Assembly (NCBI GenBank): GCA_020724265.1
Contig: DYHH01000001.1
Coordinates: forward strand, 130,674-194,673
From: Melioribacter roseus
Lineage (GTDB): Bacteria; Bacteroidota; Ignavibacteria; Ignavibacteriales; Melioribacteraceae
Direction: 5' to 3'
Length of the DNA: 64,000 nt
The notes under the pieces were generated by a model. The model worked only from the letters and a program-made list of their open reading frames with translations, was not told the origin of the DNA and searched no databases. Below are positions 34,615-42,747 of the stretch, one piece after another. The translations under genes were made by a program, and so were the position numbers. The number at the start of each line of letters is the position of its first letter. Positions within the stretch are counted from its first letter, which is position 1.

Positions 34615-37524
34615 TCAGAAAATTGACCATAAAGCACTAATTGAAAGTGAAGCCGAGGAGTATCCGGACTGTTCTCTGAATGTATTACTTAAGAACCCGG
34701 TGAGAGCAATTCGAAATGATTCAATAACCGTAAAATAAACATTCGTTGACAATTCTCTCAACAAGTAATCGTTTTTAGGTATATAACCTATTTTTCCGGC
34801 TAATTTTATTTCCCATCTTTCATCTAAATAAACCAACCACCTTGCAAAGATGCTATGCTGGTAAAAATCTTGCGGCGAGTAGTAAATTGGCAATGTATAT
34901 TTGAAGTCGGAGAAAAAGTATTCATAACCAACTTCGAGATTTGGATAAAAGTTTCTACTGATTCTACCAATAAAATTATTTCCAATATTTTCTTGTAACG
35001 GAGTAATCGTATTACCTAAAATTGTAGTTCCTTCTTTTGTACGAAAAAGTTGGTATAGAATTTCAAGATTCACATTTGTTTCAAAATTGTAATAAGCGTT
35101 CAGAGATCCAAGTTCCCCGGTAAGACGTGTAAAAACAAGTCCGGGAGAATATAATAACGTAGATGCATCACTTCGAGTATAAAAAAGATCAAAACCGTAC
35201 TTATATCCGTCTCTATGTTTATAGTCAAATTTTACACCTGCCTCAATAACAGGAGATTTGACAATCCCCGGTGAATACATTTCGCCATAACTAAATCTGA
35301 AAATAAGATTGTCTTGAGGTCTAATAAATAAATTTCCTTTAAAAGTGGTATACTGAAAACCACCAAAGTCATTGGATAAATTACCGCGTATCCAGCTTAA
35401 TCCACCGCTTATATATGGAAGTAACCCGGTTTCAAGATTACCGCCCCAATACCTGTAGCGAAAATCCAGATCATCGGCAAAGAAATACGCAACGGGTTGT
35501 ATTACCATGTAAGAAAATAAATAACCACCAATATATCTAAACCCTTTAGTTAAAAAACTCTCATCCTCAGGTCTAACAGGAAGCCACCCTATTCTTTCTT
35601 GAATTATTTTCGGTTCGGACGGATCATTATCAAGCATATAATTGTACACAACCCTTGCACTATCGTACATCTCAAGTTGTGAATAACTATCACCCAAATA
35701 AAGTTGAATTTCCATATCATAAGGGTCTTCATCAGAAAGCCTGGTAAACTCTTGAAGCGCTTTTTGTGAATCACCGCTCCAATAAATAACTTTGGCTCTA
35801 AGTTTATCCATTTCCAAATCGTAATCATCATTTAGAGCTTGATCGTACATATCAATAGCATCATAATATCTTTCGGCACCGACATAGACATCTGCAAGTT
35901 CATATTTTAAGTCAGAAGTAGGAATAGCTTCAAGAAAATATTGTTCATAATATGGAATAGCTTCATCATATCTTCCATTCATAGCAAGAGTTCTCCCCTC
36001 TTCCAACCTTTCAAGTTTTCTATTTTCTTCTTCCCTAATAAAATGAAACTCTAACATAGAATTTAACTGCTGTGCATCCGGATTATCCGGATCTATCTGT
36101 GCTGCTCTATCGCTATAATTTTGTGCAGTAAGGAATTCGTTTTGCTGAAAATTCAATGTGCCAAGAGCTATAATAGCATTTATATTATTGGGTTGAGATT
36201 GAACAACTCTTTCAAGCCGAGATTCAGCTAAATCCAAATCTACATTTTCCCAAACAGCAACTTGTCCGGCTAAAAGTAGATAATCAATGTTGTTCGGATT
36301 CCTTTCTAATAGTCGATTTACTTCTTCATATGATTCTGATAATTTTCGTTGATAAGCATAAATCTTAGCAAGTCTAAATCTGAATTCTTCATCCTCAGGA
36401 GTAAGTTCAAGATATTCGGTAATTAGTTCTTCAACAACATCATAATCATCAAGGTTGGAATAATAGTCAACCATTCTAAGTAATGCTTCTCTATTATTTG
36501 GTTCTTCTTTTAAAATGGTTAATGCCGAATCAATCTTTGCTTCATAAAATTCTTGTCGTTTGGTAATAATGCTTTCCTTCAATTCTTCAAATCTTGTAGT
36601 TCCTTCATGATTTGGAGCTAAGTATTGTAATTGTTGAAAAGCTTCTTCGTATCGTTTTTCCTGCAACAAATAATCAATTAAATTAAAACGAGTACCTTCA
36701 TCATTCGGATTATTTCTAAGCAGTCGATAGTATCTATCGATAGGATATTCCTCTCTCTCAAATGATCTTGGTGTTTGAAGAGTTAAATAACCTTGTCTCA
36801 AAGCTAAGTCCAATCCATCTTCGGCTTCTTTAAAGAATGGTTTGAAACTCAATGCAGTTCTAAATGCGCGTTCGGCATTGCTATAATTACCTAACCACAT
36901 TGTAAAATATCCGTACCTGCTCCAAAGCCGCCAGTCATCAGGGTGTTTTTCTACCCAACGGGCTAATTTAATTTCGCCTTTTCTAATCGAACCGGTGTGA
37001 GATAATATTTCGGTGTAACGAATAATTTCATCCGGGGAAGCATCTTCATCTCGTTCTAAATATTGATCGTACCAAATTTCAGCAATTGCCCATTCTTCCA
37101 ACCATCTGTAAGATTTTCCTATTTCCAAATAGTTAAAAGGATTATTAGGATCAACAGCAAGTTCTCTTTTATATCCTTCAATTCGTTCATATAGTAATTT
37201 ATGCCAGGTGCTTAAGACTCTCTCAAGATTTCTTTTATATTCTTGATTAACTGCATCTAACCTAGTTGCTCTTCTTAAATCGAGAACTGAAAGCTGATAC
37301 TGCTCGCGTTGCTCGTAACATAATCCTCTAAGGTTATATCCTTCAGCTTCTCTTGCATTTTGCGATATATACTTATTTAGTTGGTCAATAGCTTCGCCAT
37401 ACCTTCCGGCTTGCATATGTACTAGAGCTCTCCTTTTCAATTCTTCAGAAGAATTTTGAGCAAAGAGTTGTGGTACAACTATTATAAGAAGAAAAAAGAT
37501 GAGTATTTTTGAACTAAAGTTCAT
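34615..37524 (-). CDS. TPR-repeat outer-membrane beta-barrel protein (PgaA/YaiO-like exporter)
   Basis: 969 aa. Signal peptide ends near 'LFAQ'. Residues about 30-660 are a long TPR superhelix (at least twelve repeats, e.g. 'ALVHMQAGRYGEAIDQLNKY'). From about 690 the protein is an aromatic-rich beta-barrel of the YaiO/PgaA kind ('YRYWGGNLETGLLPYISGG', 'NLIFRFSYGEMYSPG'), ending in a phenylalanine, as outer-membrane barrels do. TPR plus barrel is the architecture of polysaccharide export porins PgaA, BcsC and PelB. ATG at 37524 overlaps the ATPase gene stop (GTGATGA); a GTG one codon upstream is possible. Confidence 0.85.
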   Translation of the reverse strand: MNFSSKILIFFLLIIVVPQLFAQNSSEELKRRALVHMQAGRYGEAIDQLNKYISQNAREAEGYNLRGLCYEQREQYQLSVLDLRRATRLDAVNQEYKRNLERVLSTWHKLLYERIEGYKRELAVDPNNPFNYLEIGKSYRWLEEWAIAEIWYDQYLERDEDASPDEIIRYTEILSHTGSIRKGEIKLARWVEKHPDDWRLWSRYGYFTMWLGNYSNAERAFRTALSFKPFFKEAEDGLDLALRQGYLTLQTPRSFEREEYPIDRYYRLLRNNPNDEGTRFNLIDYLLQEKRYEEAFQQLQYLAPNHEGTTRFEELKESIITKRQEFYEAKIDSALTILKEEPNNREALLRMVDYYSNLDDYDVVEELITEYLELTPEDEEFRFRLAKIYAYQRKLSESYEEVNRLLERNPNNIDYLLLAGQVAVWENVDLDLAESRLERVVQSQPNNINAIIALGTLNFQQNEFLTAQNYSDRAAQIDPDNPDAQQLNSMLEFHFIREEENRKLERLEEGRTLAMNGRYDEAIPYYEQYFLEAIPTSDLKYELADVYVGAERYYDAIDMYDQALNDDYDLEMDKLRAKVIYWSGDSQKALQEFTRLSDEDPYDMEIQLYLGDSYSQLEMYDSARVVYNYMLDNDPSEPKIIQERIGWLPVRPEDESFLTKGFRYIGGYLFSYMVIQPVAYFFADDLDFRYRYWGGNLETGLLPYISGGLSWIRGNLSNDFGGFQYTTFKGNLFIRPQDNLIFRFSYGEMYSPGIVKSPVIEAGVKFDYKHRDGYKYGFDLFYTRSDASTLLYSPGLVFTRLTGELGSLNAYYNFETNVNLEILYQLFRTKEGTTILGNTITPLQENIGNNFIGRISRNFYPNLEVGYEYFFSDFKYTLPIYYSPQDFYQHSIFARWLVYLDERWEIKLAGKIGYIPKNDYLLRELSTNVYFTVIESFRIALTGFLSNTFREQSGYSSASLSISALWSIF

Positions 37525-38798
37525 CACTCATTATATTTTGTGAGTGGAGTATACATGTTTCCTGAAGTTCTATCTGCTTCAAGTGCATACTTAATTAATG
37601 TATCGGCGTTATCAATATTTTCTTCAATTTCAATACTGTATATAGAAATAAATTCTTGAATTGCATGAATGTAATCCATATCTGTACTTGGCAAATTACT
37701 TTGAACATTCTGGATATAGCTAATTACATTTTTGGAACTGCTTTTAACAAGAAGCACCAGTACTTTACCGTCGATTACGCATATTTTGTCTTTTTTATCA
37801 CTGGCAAGTCTAATTGCGTTCTGCAATTGATTTAATGTCAATAAACCTTTAACATCAGCTATAGGGTCTAGTTTAAACGAGACCAAATTAAATGTTTGAC
37901 CTGTACTTTTATAAAGTGCAATTTGGTTATTAACAATCAATTGAAAATCATTGTAATTATATACATTTGAATAAGAACTAATTTCTTTGTTTCTATAGCC
38001 GTTACCATTTTGTTTCGATACGTGAGGGATTGACGGCGTATGAATTTCTTTTGTTTTATCGTAAATAACTTCTGTTTTTTCTTTCTTTACGAAATCAGTT
38101 GTTACACCTTTATATGGTTCAATCTTATATTCCGAACTAAATTGTCCTTCTGTATGACCAACATTAGGACTTATAATTACTTCTCCCCCCTGAAAGCGGT
38201 CTTCGAATTTTTTAATAACTTTTCTAAAGTAGATCAATCCAGTAACATATTGAGCAACCGAGTCAACAATTTCTTCAGCTTTTTCTGTTGCAGGTTCTCC
38301 GATTATAAAGAGGCTGCTTACATCTCTTTCTTCAATGTGTTCAAGAGTTCTTAAGAATCCATCTTTTAAAATTTCGAGATTGTTAAATCCAATAAACGGG
38401 GTTAATTCATCAAAAATGATTCTTTGCGGATTATATTGATTAACAACAGTTATAATATCATTCATATATTCTAAAAGATATTCATCTTTATTCGGCATTT
38501 CGTAAATATCATTGGGAGGAGCAACTCTAACAACAATAATAAGATTTTGATTCATATATGATTGTATATCAAAATTCAAAGATGCTGCTTGAATCATCAA
38601 ATCTTTGGGTCTCATGGTTGTGAAAAACAGACAAACTTCTTGTGATTTGGCGGCTTCCAGAGCGAATTGTAAACCAAGCAATGTCCTGCCGGATTTACGA
38701 GGACCTACAAGAAGGTAACTTCCGCCTCTATATATTCCACCCCATTTTTTATCTAAAAAGTTAAAACCGGATGATATTAATCGGATACTAGAACTCAT
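37524..38798 (-). CDS. KaiC-like RecA-superfamily protein with altered Walker A
   Basis: 424 aa. Residues 1-235 match the KaiC/RadA-like fold: 'GFNFLDKKWGGIYRGGSYLLVGP', Walker A-like loop GPRKSGRT and Walker B-like 'RIIFDELTPF'. The invariant Walker A lysine (GKT) is Arg here (codon AGG), so ATP hydrolysis is doubtful. After a linker (235-285) a C-terminal domain (about 285-415) resembles a decayed GGDEF/nucleotide-cyclase fold ('KICVIDGKVLVLLV' in the signature position); this resemblance is weak. It overlaps the exporter gene, implying joint expression and a control role. Confidence 0.65.
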   Translation of the reverse strand: MSSSIRLISSGFNFLDKKWGGIYRGGSYLLVGPRKSGRTLLGLQFALEAAKSQEVCLFFTTMRPKDLMIQAASLNFDIQSYMNQNLIIVVRVAPPNDIYEMPNKDEYLLEYMNDIITVVNQYNPQRIIFDELTPFIGFNNLEILKDGFLRTLEHIEERDVSSLFIIGEPATEKAEEIVDSVAQYVTGLIYFRKVIKKFEDRFQGGEVIISPNVGHTEGQFSSEYKIEPYKGVTTDFVKKEKTEVIYDKTKEIHTPSIPHVSKQNGNGYRNKEISSYSNVYNYNDFQLIVNNQIALYKSTGQTFNLVSFKLDPIADVKGLLTLNQLQNAIRLASDKKDKICVIDGKVLVLLVKSSSKNVISYIQNVQSNLPSTDMDYIHAIQEFISIYSIEIEENIDNADTLIKYALEADRTSGNMYTPLTKYNE

Positions 38799-38940
38799 AT
38801 TAACCTCTATTGACTACTAATCTTACTCAATGATAATGCCATAAAAATCAATCATTTTGAGGAATAATAGTAATTTTTGAAAACAATAAATTCTAAAAAT
38901 GAGACTAAATCACGGTTATGATTCATAATAGTACAAGTCA

Positions 38941-40587
38941 TCATCTTTTCGAAAAAAAGCCAAAAACGAACAATGCCGTAGCGTTAGATGAAATTGTCGG
39001 TTCGTTCGAAATATAATCCATTCTGTCATCAATATAAACTATTTCCTCAGATTGAAATTCAGAGAAACGATCTAGTTTTTCAAATTTAATACTATATTCA
39101 CCAAGCAGTTTCCTAGGAATTGGTCCGGCTGATAAAGCTCCGGTTAACTGCCCTCCGTTAAAATGAGCAATCTGGTGATGAAAATTTTTAGTATAAGTTT
39201 CACCAAATCTTGAAATAAAAACAACTCCCCAAGGATTTCTGCCTAAAATAAAATCTCTTTGAATAATTGCCAATGCATTAAAAGATCTATCATTAGAGAC
39301 TTTCTCGTAAAGAATATTTTGTAAAACAATTCCTAACAAAGCGTTGTTCGATCCCCATGAAACTTCAACTCCCATTTCGAAAGGAGAAATAGAACTGGTT
39401 TCTAAAAAATGCTCTAAATTATTCTTCAAATAATTGACATATTTTTTATCAAAAAAGGAGAGTTTGTAATGAGCTAAGGCATTCATATCTCCCCAACTCC
39501 ACCAGAAATCTGATTTTGCAGAATCAGCATAAGTTTTAGCATCATTTAACAATGAGTTTCTGTTTGTTGATAAATATAATTCTATTGCTCCAAGTGCCAT
39601 TTTTCCTTCGTAACTTTTATCAACATAGGCGCCTGTACCTTCATTTGCAACATCTTTTACGTTATGACGAATTGAGTAATAATTTTCGGCAAGTGTTAAA
39701 CATTTATCTGCAAACTGATCATAACGAAGAGTTTCTTTCCAAATACGATGAGCTAACGAAAGCGTAGCAACATAAATTCCAATAAGATTCTTTCCAATTC
39801 CAATAAAAGCCGGCCTATTAAATTGAAGCGGATCATCTTCCGGCATTCGCCATCCAACATTCTGATCTTCTTCGTTCTGAACTTGTGTAACAAATTTGGA
39901 ATTATATGATGCTCTGATTAACCAATCCAAACCGATCTTTGCTTCTTCAAGTATATCGGGTACATTATTATTATTATTATCAAATCCAAATTTGATAGGA
40001 TCAAATTCATATGCGAACAGCATTAAATAAGTAGTAAATGCAGTTGTATTAAGAAATTTTGTATAATCACCTGCATCGTGCCAACCACCGGTGAGATCTA
40101 TTCTTTTGTTAATTTCTATTCCGTTTTCAATTATGCTTGTTGCATCTGCAATATGACAAATATCGTGTCCGATTGGTGAAGTATAACCGCATCTTTGAAC
40201 CCGGTAAAAAGTAATTAATGAATCGACGACATTATTGAAAAGGTTATCTGCAATTTGAAATTTTGTCGACTTGTAATCAGCTACTTGAATGTAAAAAGTA
40301 TCATTTTGCCTAATTGTAGAAAAATCAATTTTGTAGGAGAAGTTAAATTTACCGTACTCACCTCTGGAAGATTTAATTAAACCCCTATCGGAAATTTTTC
40401 CGTTTAGATTTTTAACAACAAATTCTCTTCCTTCCAATTCCGTCTTTGAAAGAATAACCGCAGTTTTAGAATCATTAGGAAGATAACCTATTTGATTAGC
40501 TCTTATAAAAACTTGAGCATCTAAAACAACTACAATTAATAAAAAAAATACGAGGGTCAACCTCGTTTTTTCAATGAATTTTTCCAT
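38941..40587 (-). CDS. Glycoside hydrolase family 9 (endoglucanase-like)
   Basis: 548 aa with signal peptide (about 1-24), N-terminal Ig-like CelD_N domain ('VFIRANQIGYLPNDSKTAVI') and a GH9 (alpha/alpha)6 catalytic domain. Catalytic Asp residues are in 'GGWHDAGDYTKF' and the acid Glu is in 'YISNEPTISSNA'. 'LGRNPWG' and 'HHQIAHF' are also conserved, so the enzyme should be active on a beta-1,4-glucan or related glycan. Lying next to a GT2 synthase/exporter locus, it may trim or release the exported polymer as BcsZ does for cellulose; that link is inference. Confidence 0.9.
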   Translation of the reverse strand: MEKFIEKTRLTLVFFLLIVVVLDAQVFIRANQIGYLPNDSKTAVILSKTELEGREFVVKNLNGKISDRGLIKSSRGEYGKFNFSYKIDFSTIRQNDTFYIQVADYKSTKFQIADNLFNNVVDSLITFYRVQRCGYTSPIGHDICHIADATSIIENGIEINKRIDLTGGWHDAGDYTKFLNTTAFTTYLMLFAYEFDPIKFGFDNNNNNVPDILEEAKIGLDWLIRASYNSKFVTQVQNEEDQNVGWRMPEDDPLQFNRPAFIGIGKNLIGIYVATLSLAHRIWKETLRYDQFADKCLTLAENYYSIRHNVKDVANEGTGAYVDKSYEGKMALGAIELYLSTNRNSLLNDAKTYADSAKSDFWWSWGDMNALAHYKLSFFDKKYVNYLKNNLEHFLETSSISPFEMGVEVSWGSNNALLGIVLQNILYEKVSNDRSFNALAIIQRDFILGRNPWGVVFISRFGETYTKNFHHQIAHFNGGQLTGALSAGPIPRKLLGEYSIKFEKLDRFSEFQSEEIVYIDDRMDYISNEPTISSNATALFVFGFFSKR

Positions 40588-40619
40588 ATGATTTATAAAA
40601 ATAAAAAATCAGTAAGTTC

Positions 40620-41252
40620 TTATTTTTCGTTTTTTTCTTCCGGGAATGTGGTACCGAACACATGATCCCACGCTGGTTGACTTACACCAAATCCTTTATC
40701 AGAATGTTTGTAATGGTGAAGCATGTGATGATTTTTAATAGCAAGCCAAAATTTATTTTTCATATTAAAATGATGGATTGCATAATGCGTAATATCATAA
40801 AAAATATATCCGACAATAAAACCTGCAAAAAACGGGGCGACTAATACCTGTCCGAAGATATAATAAAATATAACATAAAACATTAACGCCAAAGGAATTG
40901 AAACCGAAGGAGGCATGACTAATCTTTTGGAATCCTTTGGATAATCATGATGAACGCCATGAAAAATAAAGTGAATTCTATTCCCGAATTTGCTTTTAGC
41001 ATTAAAATGGAAGATAAATCTGTGAAGGAAGTACTCTGTAAAAGTCCAAATAAAAAGTCCAATTGCAAAGTATAGAATTACATTGCCTATCGTCAGTTCA
41101 AAAGTAAATAAGCTCCTGTATAAAAAGAAAAGTACAACCGGCACATACAACCAAAGTGGAACAGTCCAATGTACCTTTGAAAGGGCTTCCCAAAAATCAT
41201 TCTCAAACATTCTTACTGTTTCATCTTTGTTTGATACATAATTTTTTGCCAT
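40620..41252 (-). CDS. Fatty acid hydroxylase / sterol desaturase superfamily protein
   Basis: 210 aa, four membrane helices. The di-iron histidine motifs are complete: 'HRFIFH', 'HGVHHDYP', 'HYAIHH' and 'HHMLHH'. The spacing and size fit bacterial fatty acid 2-hydroxylase homologues, which hydroxylate acyl chains of sphingolipids or similar lipids. It lies 32 bp upstream of the GH9 gene on the same strand and may share its transcript. Confidence 0.88.
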   Translation of the reverse strand: MAKNYVSNKDETVRMFENDFWEALSKVHWTVPLWLYVPVVLFFLYRSLFTFELTIGNVILYFAIGLFIWTFTEYFLHRFIFHFNAKSKFGNRIHFIFHGVHHDYPKDSKRLVMPPSVSIPLALMFYVIFYYIFGQVLVAPFFAGFIVGYIFYDITHYAIHHFNMKNKFWLAIKNHHMLHHYKHSDKGFGVSQPAWDHVFGTTFPEEKNEK

Positions 41253-41722
41253 TGATTTACCAAATTGTTATTAAATATTGAACCGAATATAAATAAAATG
41301 GGACTTAGTGTAAATATTTTCCGATTACTATGATTTACGATAATTTTTAAAGGAATATAGGATTTTTAGGTGGTAAAAAATGAGAGAGGTTCTCTCATAG
41401 TTGATTTTGGTTCTTATACTCAACTTAAAACTGTATTTATAGTGTTATTCTACATTTTCGATTATGTTAATGTCGAACATACGGCTCTTCATAATTTTTT
41501 TCTGTTACCATAATTTTAGGGTGAACTTAGTAATAATGAAATTAAATAATTAGTGACAATTCGTGCAATTCGTGTCTGCTATAATATTCAGCTTTTACAA
41601 CCCAATATTCTAACCAAGGCTGCTCACTTAATAAAAATATTCATAACAAATTTCTTCCATTTATTTTGTGAATCTTTTCCAAATACTACTGCATCAAACG
41701 TTAGAAAAAAATAGGAATATCT
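41253..41722. other. 470-bp intergenic region between divergent genes
   Basis: No convincing gene. The only clear structure is the minus-strand terminator at 41374-41398. Short ATG-started ORFs of 14-15 codons exist on the minus strand near 41430-41520 but lack ribosome binding sites. Confidence 0.5.
41374..41398 (-). terminator. Orphan rho-independent terminator
   Basis: Minus strand 8-bp stem (ATGAGAGA / TCTCTCAT, 3-nt loop) followed by six T. No annotated minus-strand gene ends here, so it may mark a small RNA or short transcript. Confidence 0.6.
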
Positions 41723-41962
41723 ATGCCACAAGCCAAAGTAATAATGTTCTCTACACCAACATGCAGTTTTTGCAATACTGCAAAAAGATATTTCAGAGAA
41801 AATAAAATTCGTTTTACCGATGTTGATGTTTCAAAAGATCAAAAAGCTGCAATTGATATGCAAAGGAGAACAGGTCAAACCGGTGTACCGGTTATTCTAA
41901 TCAATAATAAACCAATCGTAGGTTTTGATAAAAACAAAATTGACAAAATGTTAAATCTATAA
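41723..41962 (+). CDS. Glutaredoxin family protein (NrdH/Grx-like)
   Basis: 79 aa. Active site 'TPTCSFCNTAKRYF' (C-x-x-C), cis-Pro in 'TGVPVILINN' and 'PIVGFDKNKIDKML' are typical. It reduces disulfides or glutathione/thiol adducts in the cytoplasm. AGGA lies 8 nt upstream. It is 12 bp ahead of groES, likely as one transcript. Confidence 0.9.
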   Translation: MPQAKVIMFSTPTCSFCNTAKRYFRENKIRFTDVDVSKDQKAAIDMQRRTGQTGVPVILINNKPIVGFDKNKIDKMLNL

Positions 41963-41974
41963 AGGAGAATTAAA

Positions 41975-42244
41975 ATGAAAGTAAAACCAATGGATGATCG
42001 CGTTCTTGTAGAACCGATGGAACAAGAATCAAAAACAGCAAGCGGTATTATTATACCGGATTCTGCAAAAGAGAAACCGGTTATCGGTACTGTAGTTGCA
42101 GTCGGAACCGATGAAGATTTACAAGACAAAATTAAAGTCGGCGATAAAATACTTTATGCTAAATACGGCGGCGAAGAAATATCAATTGAAGGTATAGATT
42201 ATAAGATAATTCAAAGAGCTGATATTTTAGCAGTAATGGAATAA
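41975..42244 (+). CDS. groS: Co-chaperonin GroES
   Basis: 89 aa, a single Cpn10 domain: 'KPMDDRVLVEPMEQESKTASGIIIPDSAKEKP' includes the mobile loop that docks on GroEL, and 'VGDKILYAKYGGEEISIEG' is the roof/core. Strong AAAGGAG site. groEL usually follows; here the next gene on this strand is 12 kb away and unrelated, and a terminator-like hairpin follows the stop. Confidence 0.93.
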   Translation: MKVKPMDDRVLVEPMEQESKTASGIIIPDSAKEKPVIGTVVAVGTDEDLQDKIKVGDKILYAKYGGEEISIEGIDYKIIQRADILAVME

Positions 42245-42249
42245 TTGAA

Positions 42250-42280
42250 TGTAAAGCGACGATCCTTCGTCGCTTTTTTA
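42250..42280 (+). terminator. Terminator formed by an inverted-repeat element end
   Basis: TGTAAAGCGACGA, TCCT, TCGTCGCTTTTTT: a 9-bp stem plus T run, 6 bp after groES. The left end is the same sequence as the elements at 539 and 2426, so a repeat end serves as the terminator. Confidence 0.75.
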
Positions 42281-42370
42281 TGTAGCTAATTAAAGAATTA
42301 TAGGCTTACTCTTTTACTCTTGGATTGAACTAATAGAAACATTGCACTTAAAACGCAGCACTTTTTTAGC

Positions 42371-42498
42371 CGCGAATTCGCGAATAAATAAGCGAGCAAG
42401 TAACCAAAGTAACCTTGAAGGATAAGGAGCTCTAAACCACTTACGCTTACCTTCAAGGTTAGGTATTTTAGCAAATAAGCGAGCAGGGATGCTCGCTT
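42371..42498. repeat. Palindrome-rich intergenic DNA
   Basis: Contains a 12-bp palindrome CGCGAATTCGCG (42371-42382), an 11-bp inverted repeat AACCTTGAAGG / CCTTCAAGGTT (42411-42421, 42450-42460) and a 9-bp hairpin AAGCGAGCA-GGGA-TGCTCGCTT (42477-42498). The last ends in GCTTTACA like the TGTAAAGC elements. No coding capacity; the rest of 42245-42501 is featureless. Confidence 0.6.
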
Positions 42499-42501
42499 TA
42501 C

Positions 42502-42531
42502 AAAAAAAGGCTGCCCAACTCTGAGCAGCCT
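42502..42531 (-). terminator. Rho-independent terminator after miniprotein gene A
   Basis: Minus strand AGGCTGC / GCAGCCT stem (7 bp, 10-nt loop) followed by a run of T. It is 36 bp past the miniprotein stop, so the miniprotein lies inside the transcript. Confidence 0.85.
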
Positions 42532-42567
42532 TACTGAAATCTATTTAGTAATTATTTCTTACTTTGT

Positions 42568-42657
42568 CTAAAAAAATGCGGATTGACAGGCGATAAGCGA
42601 TAGTGTTATTACCACCGCCCATGCAAACATGTATATTGTTAGTGCAAGCTTTCTCAT
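42568..42657 (-). CDS. 29-aa membrane miniprotein A
   Basis: ATG, 29 codons, stop TAG. Ribosome binding site AGAGGAA 7 nt upstream (42665-42671). The peptide starts Met-Arg-Lys, has a hydrophobic stretch 'LALTIYMFAWAVVITLSLIA' long enough to span a membrane, and ends CQSAFF. It is identical at DNA level to miniprotein B (46862) and shares length, basic start and the ending 'AFF' with the divergent miniprotein C (51323). Each lies just downstream of a T9SS surface-protein gene and, for A and B, upstream of a terminator. Too short for standard gene callers. No known family recognised. Confidence 0.65.
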   Translation of the reverse strand: MRKLALTIYMFAWAVVITLSLIACQSAFF

Positions 42658-42701
42658 TTTATTTTCCTCTCTTTTTCAATTTTTTTATTCATTATTAATT
42701 T

Positions 42702-42721
42702 GTGCGGCTCGCTGACCGCAC
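42702..42721 (-). promoter_or_regulatory. Hairpin between surface-protein gene and miniprotein A
   Basis: Minus strand GTGCGG / CCGCAC 6-bp stem with 8-nt loop, not followed by a T run. It could be an attenuator or RNA processing/stability site. The same hairpin is at 46996-47015 in the duplicated segment. Confidence 0.45.
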
Positions 42722-42747
42722 TTAAATTTTACAAAAAATAAGTAGTA

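Noticed and set aside
38799-38940. A fourth miniprotein downstream of the GH9 gene
   Set aside because: A 24-codon ORF exists, but it has no ribosome binding site, no hydrophobic helix and no AFF end.
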